Positions 11,137-22,155 of a DNA stretch of 64,000 bases are shown in pieces. Position numbers and translations under genes: made by a program. The notes below the pieces were generated by a model that did no database searches, was not told where the DNA came from, and saw only the letters and a program-made list of their open reading frames with translations. Source of the stretch: Pezizomycotina sp. ARF18 (lineage: Eukaryota; Ascomycota). The DNA is taken from contig AZLU01000067.1 of the NCBI GenBank assembly GCA_002224055.1, positions 124,001 through 188,000 on the forward strand, written 5' to 3'. The stretch's first letter is position 1, and every line of letters starts with the position of its first letter.

Positions 11137-13615
11137 ATGGAGGACCACCTATCTTCGAAACCGACTAGTGAGGATGTCATCGTCAGCACCACAGCGGGCC
11201 ATGCGGAGGAGGAAACGAAAGAAGCTGCTGTTTCGGAGGAGCCGGTCGTGATGACGGAAGGTAAATGCGGAAACCTTGAACTAAAAAATGCTCATACGTT
11301 TGTGCCAGTAGTATTTCTTACGTCAGTCAGGAATAAGATCAGAACTCAAACAAGATTGGAAGCAAGGTTTCAAGTTCTTACGCGTTGAAAGTCTTAGCTT
11401 TTCGAAGAAGATCGTATTTTTTCCTTTTGACTTTTTTTATTAGTAAATGTATTGACCTGGAAAGCTGTAGATGAGAAGGGAGGAGCGGTGGGGAGCCTAG
11501 AACTTGAACAGAATCGAATCGATACGCCCCTTCTCAGCCGATCGATTTCAACGCTTCGATCCGAAAGTTCGACGAGATCGTCGATAGATATCACTAGAGA
11601 GGGAAATTCCGGTGGTGAAAGGCAACACCAGACCCGGATTCCAGTACCCACCTACCCCGTCACGAATCGCCGTGAGGAGACTGGCCACGTCTCCCAAGGT
11701 GTAGTAGAAGCGCGAAGCATAAGGACCGATCTCGGAAGTTTGAAGGGTTCAAGTTTAAAGTCCTGTCCAAGCATGAGTGACCAAGACGAACGTGCCGCCG
11801 AGGACGACTTGGATCGGGGAATAGCTCTGGAGCAGCAGTTCGTCTTGAAAAGCCAGAAAGGACCCCGTCGAAACTCCCGAGAATGGTTCCTTTCGATGCC
11901 TCAGGCTCCCCGCGTCGCTCTCGAGAATTCGAGAGACCGAAGAGCCGCCCGCTAGCACTGGCAGGATCGCAAGCCCAAGTCGGCTCCCGCGTCCGAGCCG
12001 ATCTCGCAACATCGCAGCGGCAAAAGCTACGCCACTGTCCTCTGACTTAGGAGCGGCCGTTGCGATGCCCCATGGCGAGCAAGTCGGAGGGCAGATGGCC
12101 GAGGCGACAACAGCGGTGGGATCGCGGGGATCAAAGGCACCGAAGGAACCGGCGACACGTCCGACATAGAAGCGCAGAGTAGTGATACCGTAAAAGTGAG
12201 CGCGTTCAAAGAATATGGACTCCAGAGACGCCAAGACCTAGGATCCTCCACGAGATGGCCGAAAGACCTCCACATATCAAACCGACTGATCCTCGTAACG
12301 AAGCGGTTGACATCTATATGTCCATCAGGAGGAGATGGCGTCGTGGTCAAAGAAGCATATCAGAGGCTGCCAAGCGGTCGAACTCTTTTGCCTATCGAAG
12401 GATACACTCTCGCCGTACCAACACACGCTAACTTTCACGGTGAGGACGGAAGATGAAAGTGTGTGGAAGCTGCCGCGGCCAAGTTCAAAATTGATTTTCC
12501 GGACTTTAAAATGCCGGTTATTTTCCTTCGTGGAAGAATAGTCAGAGCCGGAGAACAAGCCGTCTCTCTGGTCGGCGAAGGTGTCGGAGTTCACGGTATA
12601 GGTTGGAGTCAGGGCACCATCGGCGGCATTATAAAGATAGGCGGCCAGACGTACTTGACCACCTGCCACCACGTAACCAATCCGGTCCCAAAGGGGAAAA
12701 TGAGAGCATCCTGGTGGAGCTATGGAGTCGCCAGGGCTGATGAGCCGGCAAGACCTATACGACGATCTTGCTAGGCAACTGGAGGTTGAAAAGGAACAGC
12801 TTGATTCATATCGAGCTCGCTCGGCCGCGGGTGCTGTTGCAAGCGTCAATCACAACACTCCTTTCCGACACCTAGCTGTCTCCAAGGATTCGCTGTCGAC
12901 CTATGAAAACACGGTGAAGCAGTTAGAACCAGTGTCGCGAAAGCTCAAGAGGCACTAGAAGATGTCGCGGGAAAACCTACCTTAGAAAGGTAGTTACGGA
13001 GCCACTCGCCAAAAGAGAGATCGCCGGCGCCCGTCGAGAAGTCGATTGGGCCTTAATAGAACTTGAAATCAGCGAGGGGAAAAAGCCGGGGCTAGGGAAC
13101 GTCGTTCGTGTGGCAAAGGAGTTAACCAGAGCCATAAGGGGAAGGAATACGTCCCGATCCTCGGCGTCGATACGATGAAGGAGCTTCCATCGGTATCTCG
13201 CTCTTCAAGAGGGGAATAAGACCGGCGTTACCGAGGGGAATTACGATGGCGAGTACTCCAGAGTCGACATAAGCGGTAGCCAGGACGAGAAGAACTTTAC
13301 CACTGAGCACTCCGTCGTGCCGCCACCGGTGGTAAGCGGAACCGTTCTCGCCGCTTCCTCGAACCCGGAGACTCCGATCCTGGATTATCAACGCTGCCGG
13401 ATTTGTAGTAGGATACGGTGGGCCTCCTCGGACGAGGAGCCTTTTAGGGCGTACATCACCAGCATGGACGATTTTTTCGAAATGGTCGAAACTTATACTG
13501 GAAGCCGTCCGACCATCCGCCTGGCGTTATTCCCACTGAACCTGCCCGCGAGGAGTCCGCCGAGGAGGATTTCTTCATGACGGACGATGTCGATGACGAT
13601 GACGAGGATAACTGA
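11137..13615 (+). CDS. trypsin-fold serine protease-like fungal protein with long disordered N-terminus
   Basis: The start MEDHLSSKPTSEDVIVST at 11137 opens an acidic region; a likely intron runs from GTAAAT at 11261 to TAG at 11443. A Ser/Arg-rich low-complexity region follows to about 12450. The C-terminal part carries the marks of a chymotrypsin-like fold: GTIGGIIKIGGQTYLTTCHH (His candidates at 12667-12672), a charged helical insert (about 12725-12955), REVDWALIELE (Asp at 13044), a strand pair near 13205-13260 resembling the K-x-G-x-x-T-G-x-T-x-G motif, and EPGDS followed after one frame change by SWIINAAGFVVGYG (GDS at 13367-13375). YITSMDDFFEMVETYTGSRP near 13453 matches the closing helix seen in such fungal proteins. 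A very acidic tail ends at 13615. Active triad residues all appear present. The four motifs lie in different frames. Confidence 0.6.
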
Positions 13616-13783
13616 CGCGTGCGTCGTCGGGCCAAGAATGGTCACGGTCCCTTTTCTATTTTTTTTGCCGATTCTCGTATTTGGTCTTTCTCCTTTGTTG
13701 ATGTAATGTCGCTTTTTTTTTTTTTTTTTTTTTTTATGATACTCTGGCTATTATAGTTGAAGTTTGTCGGTTGGGGCTTGTTG

Positions 13784-13815
<32 letters not shown>

Positions 13816-16105
13816 TGATGAGGATCATGATAATATGGCTAATAAGTAATTGGGAAAGAAACAGGAAGAAAAAGAGAAAAGACATAGCCAGAAAATAATA
13901 GTGCTGAAGAGAAACATCATGAGCAGCTCAATATGCAGGCGATACCCTACAGGTAGCGACCATAGAAAAAATAAGGCGTTACCGATGATAATTATAAACA
14001 GCACTAGGAAGTATATCTACAGACAGTATAATAGACTACAGTAATGATACACACACCGGGGCGGCGGTAGTGGCATACCTAGATGACATACGCAGATCCA
14101 GACTTAAGGCGCGGCGCAAACAACTACGCCTACTAAGGGTATAAACAAACGTAACTAGCGCTGGTGCCAACGTATAACCGTCTATCCTGAGCCCCGGTGC
14201 TAACCAGGCTTGAACAGCTACACTAAAACGCAAAGGTAGCATCAAAAGCAGAACAGCAAGGCATTTAACCACTACCAGAGCCAGTCTGAAGGCATAAGCA
14301 GCTATTGCTTTTCCGAATCTCATTTGCGAGCGGAGAGGCCGGCTACGAAACAGAACAGTTGTGACAATTGAAATGGCCGTTAAGTGCCAACCATCGTTCT
14401 ATTTGCTTAACTGAACATGTGTAGCTTCAAAGGCTACCTGAAGTGCTTTCAATTCCGGCTTCACGGCTAGTAAGATTGATCGTTTGAGCAGCACCACCAT
14501 GGCTGCTAGATACTTGACGCAACGTTTATATATGTATTTTCGTATATATATTTTCATGGTAGGGCACTCATATATTTTTTAGCTTTGATTCCTTATTATC
14601 ATCGCGTCAGGGTTCTAGGATTATTTCCCCCTGAACCAAAAAAAAAAAAAAAAAAAAGAAAAGAGATAAAATCAATTCATGGCTTTGTTTCTCTTCACAA
14701 CTCCATAGCAAACTTCAGCCAATATGTATAGCTATATATAGGTGAGGTCCAAGTTTAATAATGTATACAATGTCAATACTACAAGTTCAAGTTCTAGGAG
14801 GCGATAAAGGGAACGAAAGAAAAACCGAGAAAGACGGGGAGCCGTTCCGGGCTCATGCGAAGCGCCAGAAGTAGCTCAGATATAATGGAACTTAGCAATT
14901 AATATTCCCCAGGATATCTAGACAATCGTCATAGCATCTTCGCCTCTAGGGATAAACACAACCCCGATCCGCTTCTCCTGAGAACCCCCGTACTACGTGC
15001 GCTCCTATTGTAGACCATTTTACACCCTGTACACCTTTGGAGTTTGATTTTTACAATTTTGGTTTTCTTTCCACCCACTTCTCCCCGAATTCTCTATACA
15101 AGGACTGCCAATTGGTGCAAACTTTCAACAACGACAATGTTAACGTTCATCAACCCTAAACTCCACAAATATTACGTCCACTGCTCGTTCAAATCGATTT
15201 TGAAACGCTGCAAAGGTGCACATGACCCATGGAACCCTAACCGGTTATAACTCTAACTTTCTTCCTGCGAACCATGACTGTTTGTTCATTAAGCAGGAAA
15301 GTCCCGACGTGTCGAGAGCTGGGTTATTTGATCTGATGAACTCAATTCACGGCTGCAGTAGAAATATCTGTTTGAGGGCTTACTCGAGCAGTGATTGGTT
15401 GCTATCGCAGTAGAAGAACGAAGCGCTGAAAAGTCCGATCAGCTTTTTGGGCATTTCGAACTCATTAAGTAGTATATGAACTCCTCTGCACCTCTTCTCC
15501 ACCTCAGCCCACTTAATCTCGCTTTTTCCTTAATCCCATAGCCAGCCTGTCGTCAGCATCTACTGTTTATATACATACAAGACCAAGCCCCTGGTAACTT
15601 TAGTACACTCACTGAGTATCGCACCGAAGGCAAAGAGAATCCGAGACCTTCATATATCGTCGCGTATCTCTCTTACCCCTCCTCTTCACCATCCATCGTT
15701 ATTTACTTACGTGTACCCGATATTTCCCTTCTATACGCGAGATAGTATTATTCATGTAGAAATAGCTAAAAGGTCAAAGTCACGATAACCTTTTACGGTC
15801 ACAAAGCAAGTAAAATTTCTTTCGTGATAAAGCAGGAAGAAGGCAGTGGTTGACGGCTACCGTCAAATATTACATAAAATCACGCAGTCATTTTTTCCCG
15901 CCTGACTCCAGGCTGCTTTTCTCATTCTTCCAACGCTCTTTCTGTTTTTTCTCCTCCTTACGGGGTTGGGGTTGTCTTCCTCGTCGCTGTAGATATCTTT
16001 TCAAAATCTCTTGTCTTTCCAGTTTTCAAATTTCTTCGATCACGGTCACGGTCGGTCTCGTTATAAACAGCTTCTCCGATTATCATATCTTCTATTCTTC
16101 TCGAA
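13616..16105. other. intergenic region with long homopolymers
   Basis: A poly-T of 23 (13713-13735) and a poly-A of 30 (13784-13813) flank a 48-bp spacer just after the preceding gene, and a further poly-A of 20 is at 14638-14657. A hydrophobic minus-strand ORF at 14036-14323 and several short ORFs have no supporting evidence. The last 250 bp are pyrimidine-rich and probably are leader of the next gene. Confidence 0.4.
13713..13813. repeat. poly-T / poly-A inverted homopolymer pair
   Basis: T23 and A30 are separated by 48 bp, so a long AT hairpin could form in transcripts from either direction. It sits about 100 bp beyond the stop codon of the trypsin-fold gene and may contribute to 3' end formation. 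Lengths may be inexact because homopolymers are where sequencing errors gather. Confidence 0.6.
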
Positions 16106-18231
16106 ATGGCTCCCGGATTTCCAACAAAGGAATCCACTGTCCGCAACCCGTCGACCACCTCGATACAGCCTCAATGGATCCCCTCGACGTCGCCAAAATG
16201 GTCAGTTCGCTCCTCTCCAAGCTATCGAAGGAGCAGAGAGCCGCCGCCATCGCCGACTTCTCAAGGAAACCGACGACGACGACATCTTCAGCCGCGCCAT
16301 CGCCAGTCTTCCCGCGGCACAACAGGCGCCTATCGTCAACAACGATCTCCTCGGTGATACTCAGCGGTCAAGCACGCCTTAACGTCACCGCCAACCTACC
16401 CGAAAACATACAAACCGACACCATCCGCAAGATCGTAGTAAACTTACTTCTCGCCAAGCGCATGAAGCTCATCCTGGATCTGTTCAAAGACCTCCCGGAA
16501 GAGCGCACCACCCACAGCGGTGCACATCATGGATTTCGAAGCGAACAACGAAATGACTGACGGCGAGTTATCATGAAAGGTCTGGTGCTCACGGCGTGGG
16601 AGTTCCTGAGTATGGAGCAGGCTGCAAAGTCGCGTCGCAGATGCTGAAGATGTTTCCGGAGGCGGCCGAGGCGGCCGATTTGCGGACAAGTGTAACGGCG
16701 TGAGGCTTACGGAGAGTGATGAGATGTTGACGACGAGGGTTGGGGAGGTATAGGGAGATGGAATGGCTGATTTTTAACTGGTTGGAGGAGGTTGCGAAGA
16801 GGCTGCTGCCTGGTTCGTTATGCTGTGAACGTTCACCTTTTTTTGGTCGTTATACTAAAGCTGCTATGTAGTTCCGCGCGGTTCCCGTTTCGGTAAGGAT
16901 AATCCAAGGCCCGCTCGCCTTGCTGCTATGGAAGCGGCAAAGGCTACAAAGGGAAGGCTAAGGAGTCTCCACCGCCCTATCGCCGATTCGAACAGCCAAG
17001 CCGAGGCTGGAAACCAGGGTCTACCAACGGCAATCATTTGGCGGTAAGGCCGCTACGTCTGCAGCAACGGAAAGGTCCAACAATGAGATCGCGAAGAAAA
17101 CTCCTCAAAACTCTCATAACAGCTCGACCCCACTCCCCCTCATTGGTCCCCGAAGAATTCGGACTCCGGTATCGTTCCTCGCAAGAGTCCAAACCTGTAT
17201 CGCCCCCTTCCTCTGGAAACAGTCCCGAGAAGTAGAAACACGTCTCCATCTTCAACAGGAGTCCGGCAACCGCTCAAGCTACTCTCACTTCGCCCTCGCC
17301 GTCGCGTCTCCACAGAAGCAACTACGCCGAGAAACCGGAATCGCCAACCAAGCGTCAGCGCAAGATCGGCCTGTCGCCGCTCAACCCGAATGCGGAGGCC
17401 GCTGCTTCTCCCCCGAAGTTCAAAGTGCAGCCGAAGACTACGCAGAAGCGTTCACAGACGAAGAAACGCATGCCCGCCGCCGCAGATGGGTTCTCCGACT
17501 CCGACATTGCGCATGCCGCAGCAGATGGGCCGTCAACATGCGCTACTTCAGTCGAACGGATACGCGGCCGAGCAGACTAACAGGTATATGGAGGAGCGAA
17601 CCATAACCGGCGCCACAAGCTCGCAGGCGAATGCCGCCGCAACATCATGCTGGTACGCATAATATCCCACCTCATATGGCTCACGCGATGGTTCCGATGC
17701 CGCAGAGGGGGTACAACGCGCCTAACACGCACGGGAAAACGCTGCTTTCAGTTATCAACCCGTTCACGTTTCTTGACGCACGCGACGTCGATGGCGGAGT
17801 ATTTGTTCCGAATAGCCCGGAGTCTTCATTTGCTACTGCCGCTGTTGGTACTGGTACTCAGCGTGATGGGGGATGTTTGAAGTTTGGGTAGTAATATCTT
17901 CGATACTGGCGCGAGAGTATGGGACCGCAGGGCAGCAAGTTCGCGTATGGTGTCGGACGGGAGAGGTGGGTATATGGTCTTCCGCGGTCAGGCCCTCGAG
18001 GCCAGGTCAACAACAGTGATGGTATGGGCCATCATGATCGCGGTGTTTATGGAGTTCGCGATGCGGTTTGAGGGAAACATACTGTTTGTTATTACAAAGG
18101 ATATATTATTAAGGATGGGAGGAGAGTGGTTTACAGGGAAAAAAAAGTTTATGATGAAAAGAAGGGAAGGATTATTGTCTATGTTCGGAGTTAATGTGTC
18201 TTCGATAATTTGGAAGTTTCTTACGAAATAG
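16106..18231 (+). CDS. fungal protein with helical N-terminus and long disordered tail, unknown function
   Basis: The first ATG is at 16106 (MAPGFPTKESTVRNPSTT), with an alternative at 16174 (MDPLDVAKMVSSLLSKLSKE). In changing frames follow FLKETDDDDIFSRAIASLPA, ENIQTDTIRKIVVNLLLAKR and a helix with MKLILDLFKDLPEE, giving a compact helical domain ending near 16700. From about 16920 comes a long low-complexity region: Pro/Ser/Lys-rich with a nuclear-signal-like PESPTKRQRKIGLSP (about 17335), then Gln/Met/His-rich (MPPQHHAGTHNIPPHMAHAM near 17631). The C-terminus is Gly/Arg/Tyr-rich, ending with basic strands (YKGYIIKDGRRVVYREKKVY). A nuclear or RNA-linked role is possible from composition only. 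I do not recognise the family. Confidence 0.45.
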
Positions 18232-18720
18232 TAGGGACTTTGTTTTACTCTCTTTTTCTAATATTCCTTCTTTGTTTTAAAAAAAAAAGTTGGATTAGGA
18301 TATTACTCTGTTGTTTAGTTTACGCCTTCAGAAAAGTCAGAAGAAGAAAAGGAGTGGAATTAAATTGATTGGACTTCTTTTCTTGTTTGAAATTCTTCGG
18401 ATCCTTTCATGCCCGAGAGTCACTTCATTAGTACCAGTCGATACGGCTCGTACTCAGGCTAGGTATAATTCAGCAATCGAAGTTCTCGTATCTACATATG
18501 ATATTGTATTATGGCGTGCTTCGTTGCAAAATTTGCCTTCTCAATGGCATCTTGCTCACAATCCAGCGAAAACTTTCCTCCGGAGCTTTCGTATGGTTAA
18601 CCAGCTGAACACAGCGCACGGGCGATCAAAGCGTTGGGAGACCCCACCCATGAAGATTAGTCCTTGCTCGAGTAGTGTTCAGCTCGGGTCTTAAAGGAGC
18701 GGTCCAGCACAATTGGTGTT

Positions 18721-19065
18721 TTCTTCAGCTATAAGTTGAGTAGAAACTTTCAATTGTTGATAGTACAGCGTGGAGTCTGACTTTCGCAATCTCCTATGAG
18801 CGAAATATCCTATGTAGTAATAGCTACCAACATACACCAGCATGCTCTTCGGCACGAGAGCCAGCCTTTAGAGTTCCGCTCGTGAAGTGTCTTGTTCAGC
18901 TATGATGGAGTAGAAACTTTCGCTCGTTGGCAACACGACGCATAGCGAAAATCTGACAATTTCCTTCGAGCGATACCTCGTGAGAGCAGTCACCGCTAGC
19001 ATGTACGTTCTCCATAAACAAATGGGCCTTTAGCTGAGTTGCTCGCTCGTGAATCTAATTTCGGG
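18721..19065. repeat. two diverged tandem copies of a ~170-bp unit
   Basis: The segments at about 18721-18892 and 18893-19065 align along their length. Shared words in the same order include TTCAGCTAT, GAGTAGAAACTTTC, TCTGAC, GAGCGA, an AGC-CATG core, GCCTTTAG and CGCTCGTGAA. Identity is moderate, so the duplication is not recent. Neither copy codes for a recognisable protein and I see no terminal inverted repeats. Confidence 0.55.
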
Positions 19066-20200
19066 AATAAACTATTGCTCTCCGACTCCACTTCGTGTCA
19101 TTCAAAGAAAGGATGTGTAATTTCAGCCTGGCCATTCATGAAGCTCCAGATGTCTGTATCTGTGCGCCGACTGGCTCGCGATACAACCTTCTCATAAGTT
19201 TTTCCATCAGCGGCGTCTATGAGCCGTGAGCGCTTTTGTTACCTTTGCATAGTGAAGACGCACAGCGCACAGAACAAGACGGCAATCAGTCTTCTGGTAC
19301 TATACTTAGTTAGCGTTCACAATATCTCTGAACAGATGTTTTCTCATCAAAAAGGATCAAAGACAAACCCGACATCTCGTGCTACTATCCTTAGAGGCTC
19401 TCAAAGTTATAAATTTAGATCTGTAAGATTTCATTGTTAATCTTTTTCGCTTCACAGTAATCCTTACAGGATCAGCGTACGGGAGATTCGATTCCCCGCT
19501 ACGAACAAATCACGGACTGCATGAGGTGTTATGGAACTGTAACTAACCGGACATAAGAGCAGAAAAATCTCTCCTGCAAGATTTTACAAGGGCGGCTGTA
19601 ACCAGATGTCGTATTGGTGCTATTCTTATTCTTTTAGATGCAATCTTATTTAGACTACTAGAATTCTAATCACGAATAGAATAGTCAGTCTGACAAGTCA
19701 AATCCCGTTCATTTTTAAGCCATCTCCACTTTGTGAATAGTAAGCACGTGCGCACAGCCTCCTTCAGACCTTTTAATACCCTTTTTGATAGTTTATTATT
19801 CAGCGCCGTTAACGCTAGACTGGATTGTCAGGTGCATGCGTCAGAAACGAATCGGAGAATTAAACGAGAATTTGAAATACAATACAGAAAGGGATATTCT
19901 TTGCCTCACGCATGCCTCATGGAATAGGATAAGCTTTCTTCGGCAGATGGACACAGCCTCACCAGTATCCACCGTAGGGCGACCAAGCTTACCTTACTCG
20001 TGAGTCGTGAGTCCAATATTCGATATTGTACCGACAGGATGCTAAACATAGGCAGTAATTTTGGAAACATTTCATAGTATGCTATACGGGGAAAAAAATA
20101 GAATCCCACGATAATTCTTCTAGTATTAGCGTTGAGCCGTGAGTATCAGCCTCAGGAACTGAGAAACTAAAGATTCGAATTTTGCGGTCAAGCAATCTTC

Positions 20201-20207
20201 TATAAAG
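20201..20207 (+). promoter_or_regulatory. TATA box of Tyr-rich paralog B
   Basis: TATAAAG lies 147 bp before the ATG at 20348 and is followed by CTCCCCGTCC and a CA-rich leader. The same CTCCCCGTCC word follows the TATA box of paralog A at 550-559, so the promoter was copied with the gene. Confidence 0.55.
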
Positions 20208-20347
20208 TGTCCTCGATCTCCCCGTCCTAAATCTACTTTTTCATCATCATCAAACAATCATTTTCAACAATCATACAATCTTCTCCAACAATCTTCATCT
20301 TCAAACAATAAACAAGCCTTTCCAGTTATCTTAAAAAAACAATCAAA

Positions 20348-20698
20348 ATGAAGGTCAGCCTCATCGCTTCCGTCTTCGCCCTCACCGCCGGCGTCCTCGC
20401 GCTCCCAACCCGGCCGCCGCTCCCGAAGCCGCTCCGGTCGCAGTCGCCGAGCCTGCCCCCGTCGCTGAGCCCGTCGCAGCTCCCGCTCCCGAGCCTGAGG
20501 CCGACGCCGCCCCTCGAGCGCCGCAACCGCGAATCACGCGCTACAGGGACGGCTCCGCTACTGGTACAGGGTGGTTACTACTACTACTACCACGGTGAGT
20601 GGTACCGCTACTACTTACCCGTGGGAATACTACAACTACTACACGATGGCCGCTACTACCGCTACTACGACTACCACCGTCACTACTACTACAACTAA
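20348..20698 (+). CDS. small secreted Tyr-rich protein, paralog B
   Basis: MKVSLIASVFALTAGVLA is a signal peptide nearly identical to that of the gene at 692. The following spacer reads Pro/Ser in frame 0 but APEAAPVAVAEPAPVAEP when shifted, the same spacer as in paralog A. The mature end is a Tyr-rich block (GGYYYYYHGEWYRYY) and terminates with YRYYDYHRHYYYN and TAA at 20696-20698. Within the Tyr block one stretch (LPVGILQLLH) reads better as PWEYYNYY in another frame. Low-complexity Tyr/Arg/His proteins of this type could be cross-linked in the cell wall or act as surface proteins; this is inference. Confidence 0.6.
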   Translation: MKVSLIASVFALTAGVLALPTRPPLPKPLRSQSPSLPPSLSPSQLPLPSLRPTPPLERRNRESRATGTAPLLVQGGYYYYYHGEWYRYYLPVGILQLLHDGRYYRYYDYHRHYYYN

Positions 20699-22155
20699 GC
20701 GGCTCGCGTTCCTGAGCCTCTTGTCTGCACTGCAATTGAATGGCTGGTTAGCAGCGGGGAAGAGGAGTATGGTTGGAGGGATTAGATTGTAAAACTTTAC
20801 TATAATATTTATTTGCATGGCATAATGGAGCATCTCAGTTAGATATCATGTTTCCTCTACTTTCCCTTAATTATGTACTTCTTTCCTTTGTTATTCTTAA
20901 TGTTTGATATACACGAACTCATTCCTTTAAAATAAAATCTTCATTGCGATAAAACCCTACTTCAATCGGAATGGTGAATCGATTCAAGTGCTTCTCGAAT
21001 TACTCTTGTTGGGATTGACAAAATGCAATTCGCTCTTTCTCAAAATGCGATAGTCAACAAGCCAGGCGCTGTCCTGGATAAAGTAGATCGTTTCTACAGA
21101 TGCTCATATTTACAATGAAAAACTTCAGTTCTATGGCTTTCTATCCAGAAGCGTATCACAAAAGACAGCCCTTGAGAACTATTGACCATTTGTGCCAGTG
21201 AAGGTGCTGGTATCACTTAGGAAGTACAATATTGGTCTTCATGACTTTGTCTCGTGGTATGTATTCTGAACACAATAAATGAGTATCCAAGGCGAAGAAC
21301 CGTCTTTCGCCACGTCGTGCATCTAGGAACAGAACACGAGATTGAACCAACCTCTGAGAGTATCTGAAGAAAAGAAAAAGGGGGTAAGGTGGGAAGAACT
21401 TTGAAGCGCACGAGGGATTGGGTCCATCCTCAGCAATGAACGACACCGAAAATCCAAAGGAAAAGAAAACAAGTCCAGATTTGAAGCTGTTCGAAATGAA
21501 CGTTATTATTTTCGATATCGCTCCTTAGTTACAGCAGAACCCGCTCCTATGCATAAGAGAGAGAAAATCTGAAAAAGACTGTATCGGAGTAAAGAATATC
21601 AATTTTTGGCTTCTGAGAAGCAAAAACGATTGTACTATCATTCTGTCTCCCAGCAATGGCATAACATCTAAAATTTTCGTGACCTAAAAACTAACCTAAT
21701 CTGGCATCCAAGCATATCGTGAGGGCAAATATATCTCAAGACACCATGCGGTGGCCTTACGCAGGAGCCGTAGGAGGTTTCTGCACGTAAACGGCATTTC
21801 TGAAAGGATATGTCTGTCAGAAGTAAAATTTAACAAAGAGTTTTGCTAGAGGATTACACTTTCATGTACTTGTGGTGTTTCTTATTACGAGATCCGCGTG
21901 CCACTGAGTTATGAGCTTCGATACTTCTTCGTTCGATTTCTTAAGTTCAAGTTCGGGAGAGTCGGCTATTAAAACGCCCCATGAACGTCTTATAATTATT
22001 CGCATTTGGAAACTTACGCCGATTAATTGCGTATAAATGAAGATACTCCATCCCTCTGTAAGAAAAGATTCGCTGGCGTCAGTGCATAGAGAATACAGAC
22101 TATGAACACAGCATGACCTACGACCGGTAATACATGCCCATTCCCGATAGCATAT
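20699..22155. other. intergenic region
   Basis: AT-rich flank of the secreted gene, then sequence without a supported gene. Short minus-strand ORFs near 21213-21446 have no recognisable features. The C-terminal end of the neighbouring methyltransferase may extend a little into the right end. Confidence 0.4.

Larger units (their letters stand above)
18232..20347. other. intergenic region containing a diverged tandem duplication
   Basis: No supported gene. It contains two diverged copies of a 170-bp unit (listed separately) and, at its right end, the promoter and leader of the second Tyr-rich secreted gene. A 127-codon ORF at 18311-18694 has no recognisable features. Confidence 0.45.

Noticed and set aside
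14060-14130. YLDD-like motif (AVVAYLDDI) on the plus strand, suggesting a reverse transcriptase
   Set aside because: It is a single short match without any flanking reverse-transcriptase, RNase H or integrase sequence and without terminal repeats. Chance is enough to explain it.
14036-14323. 95-codon hydrophobic ORF on the minus strand (MRFGKAIAAYAFRLALVVVK)
   Set aside because: It looks like membrane protein at first, but there is no family pattern, no promoter and the length is within chance. It also lies between homopolymer tracts with no other coding signal.
18311-18694. 127-codon plus-strand ORF
   Set aside because: Starts in a low-complexity Lys-rich stretch, has no domain features and ends just before the tandem duplication.
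19470-19510. GGGAGATTCGATTCCCCGC, similar to a tRNA T-arm
   Set aside because: No A-box or D-arm 40-60 bp upstream and no acceptor stem could be paired, so not a tRNA gene.
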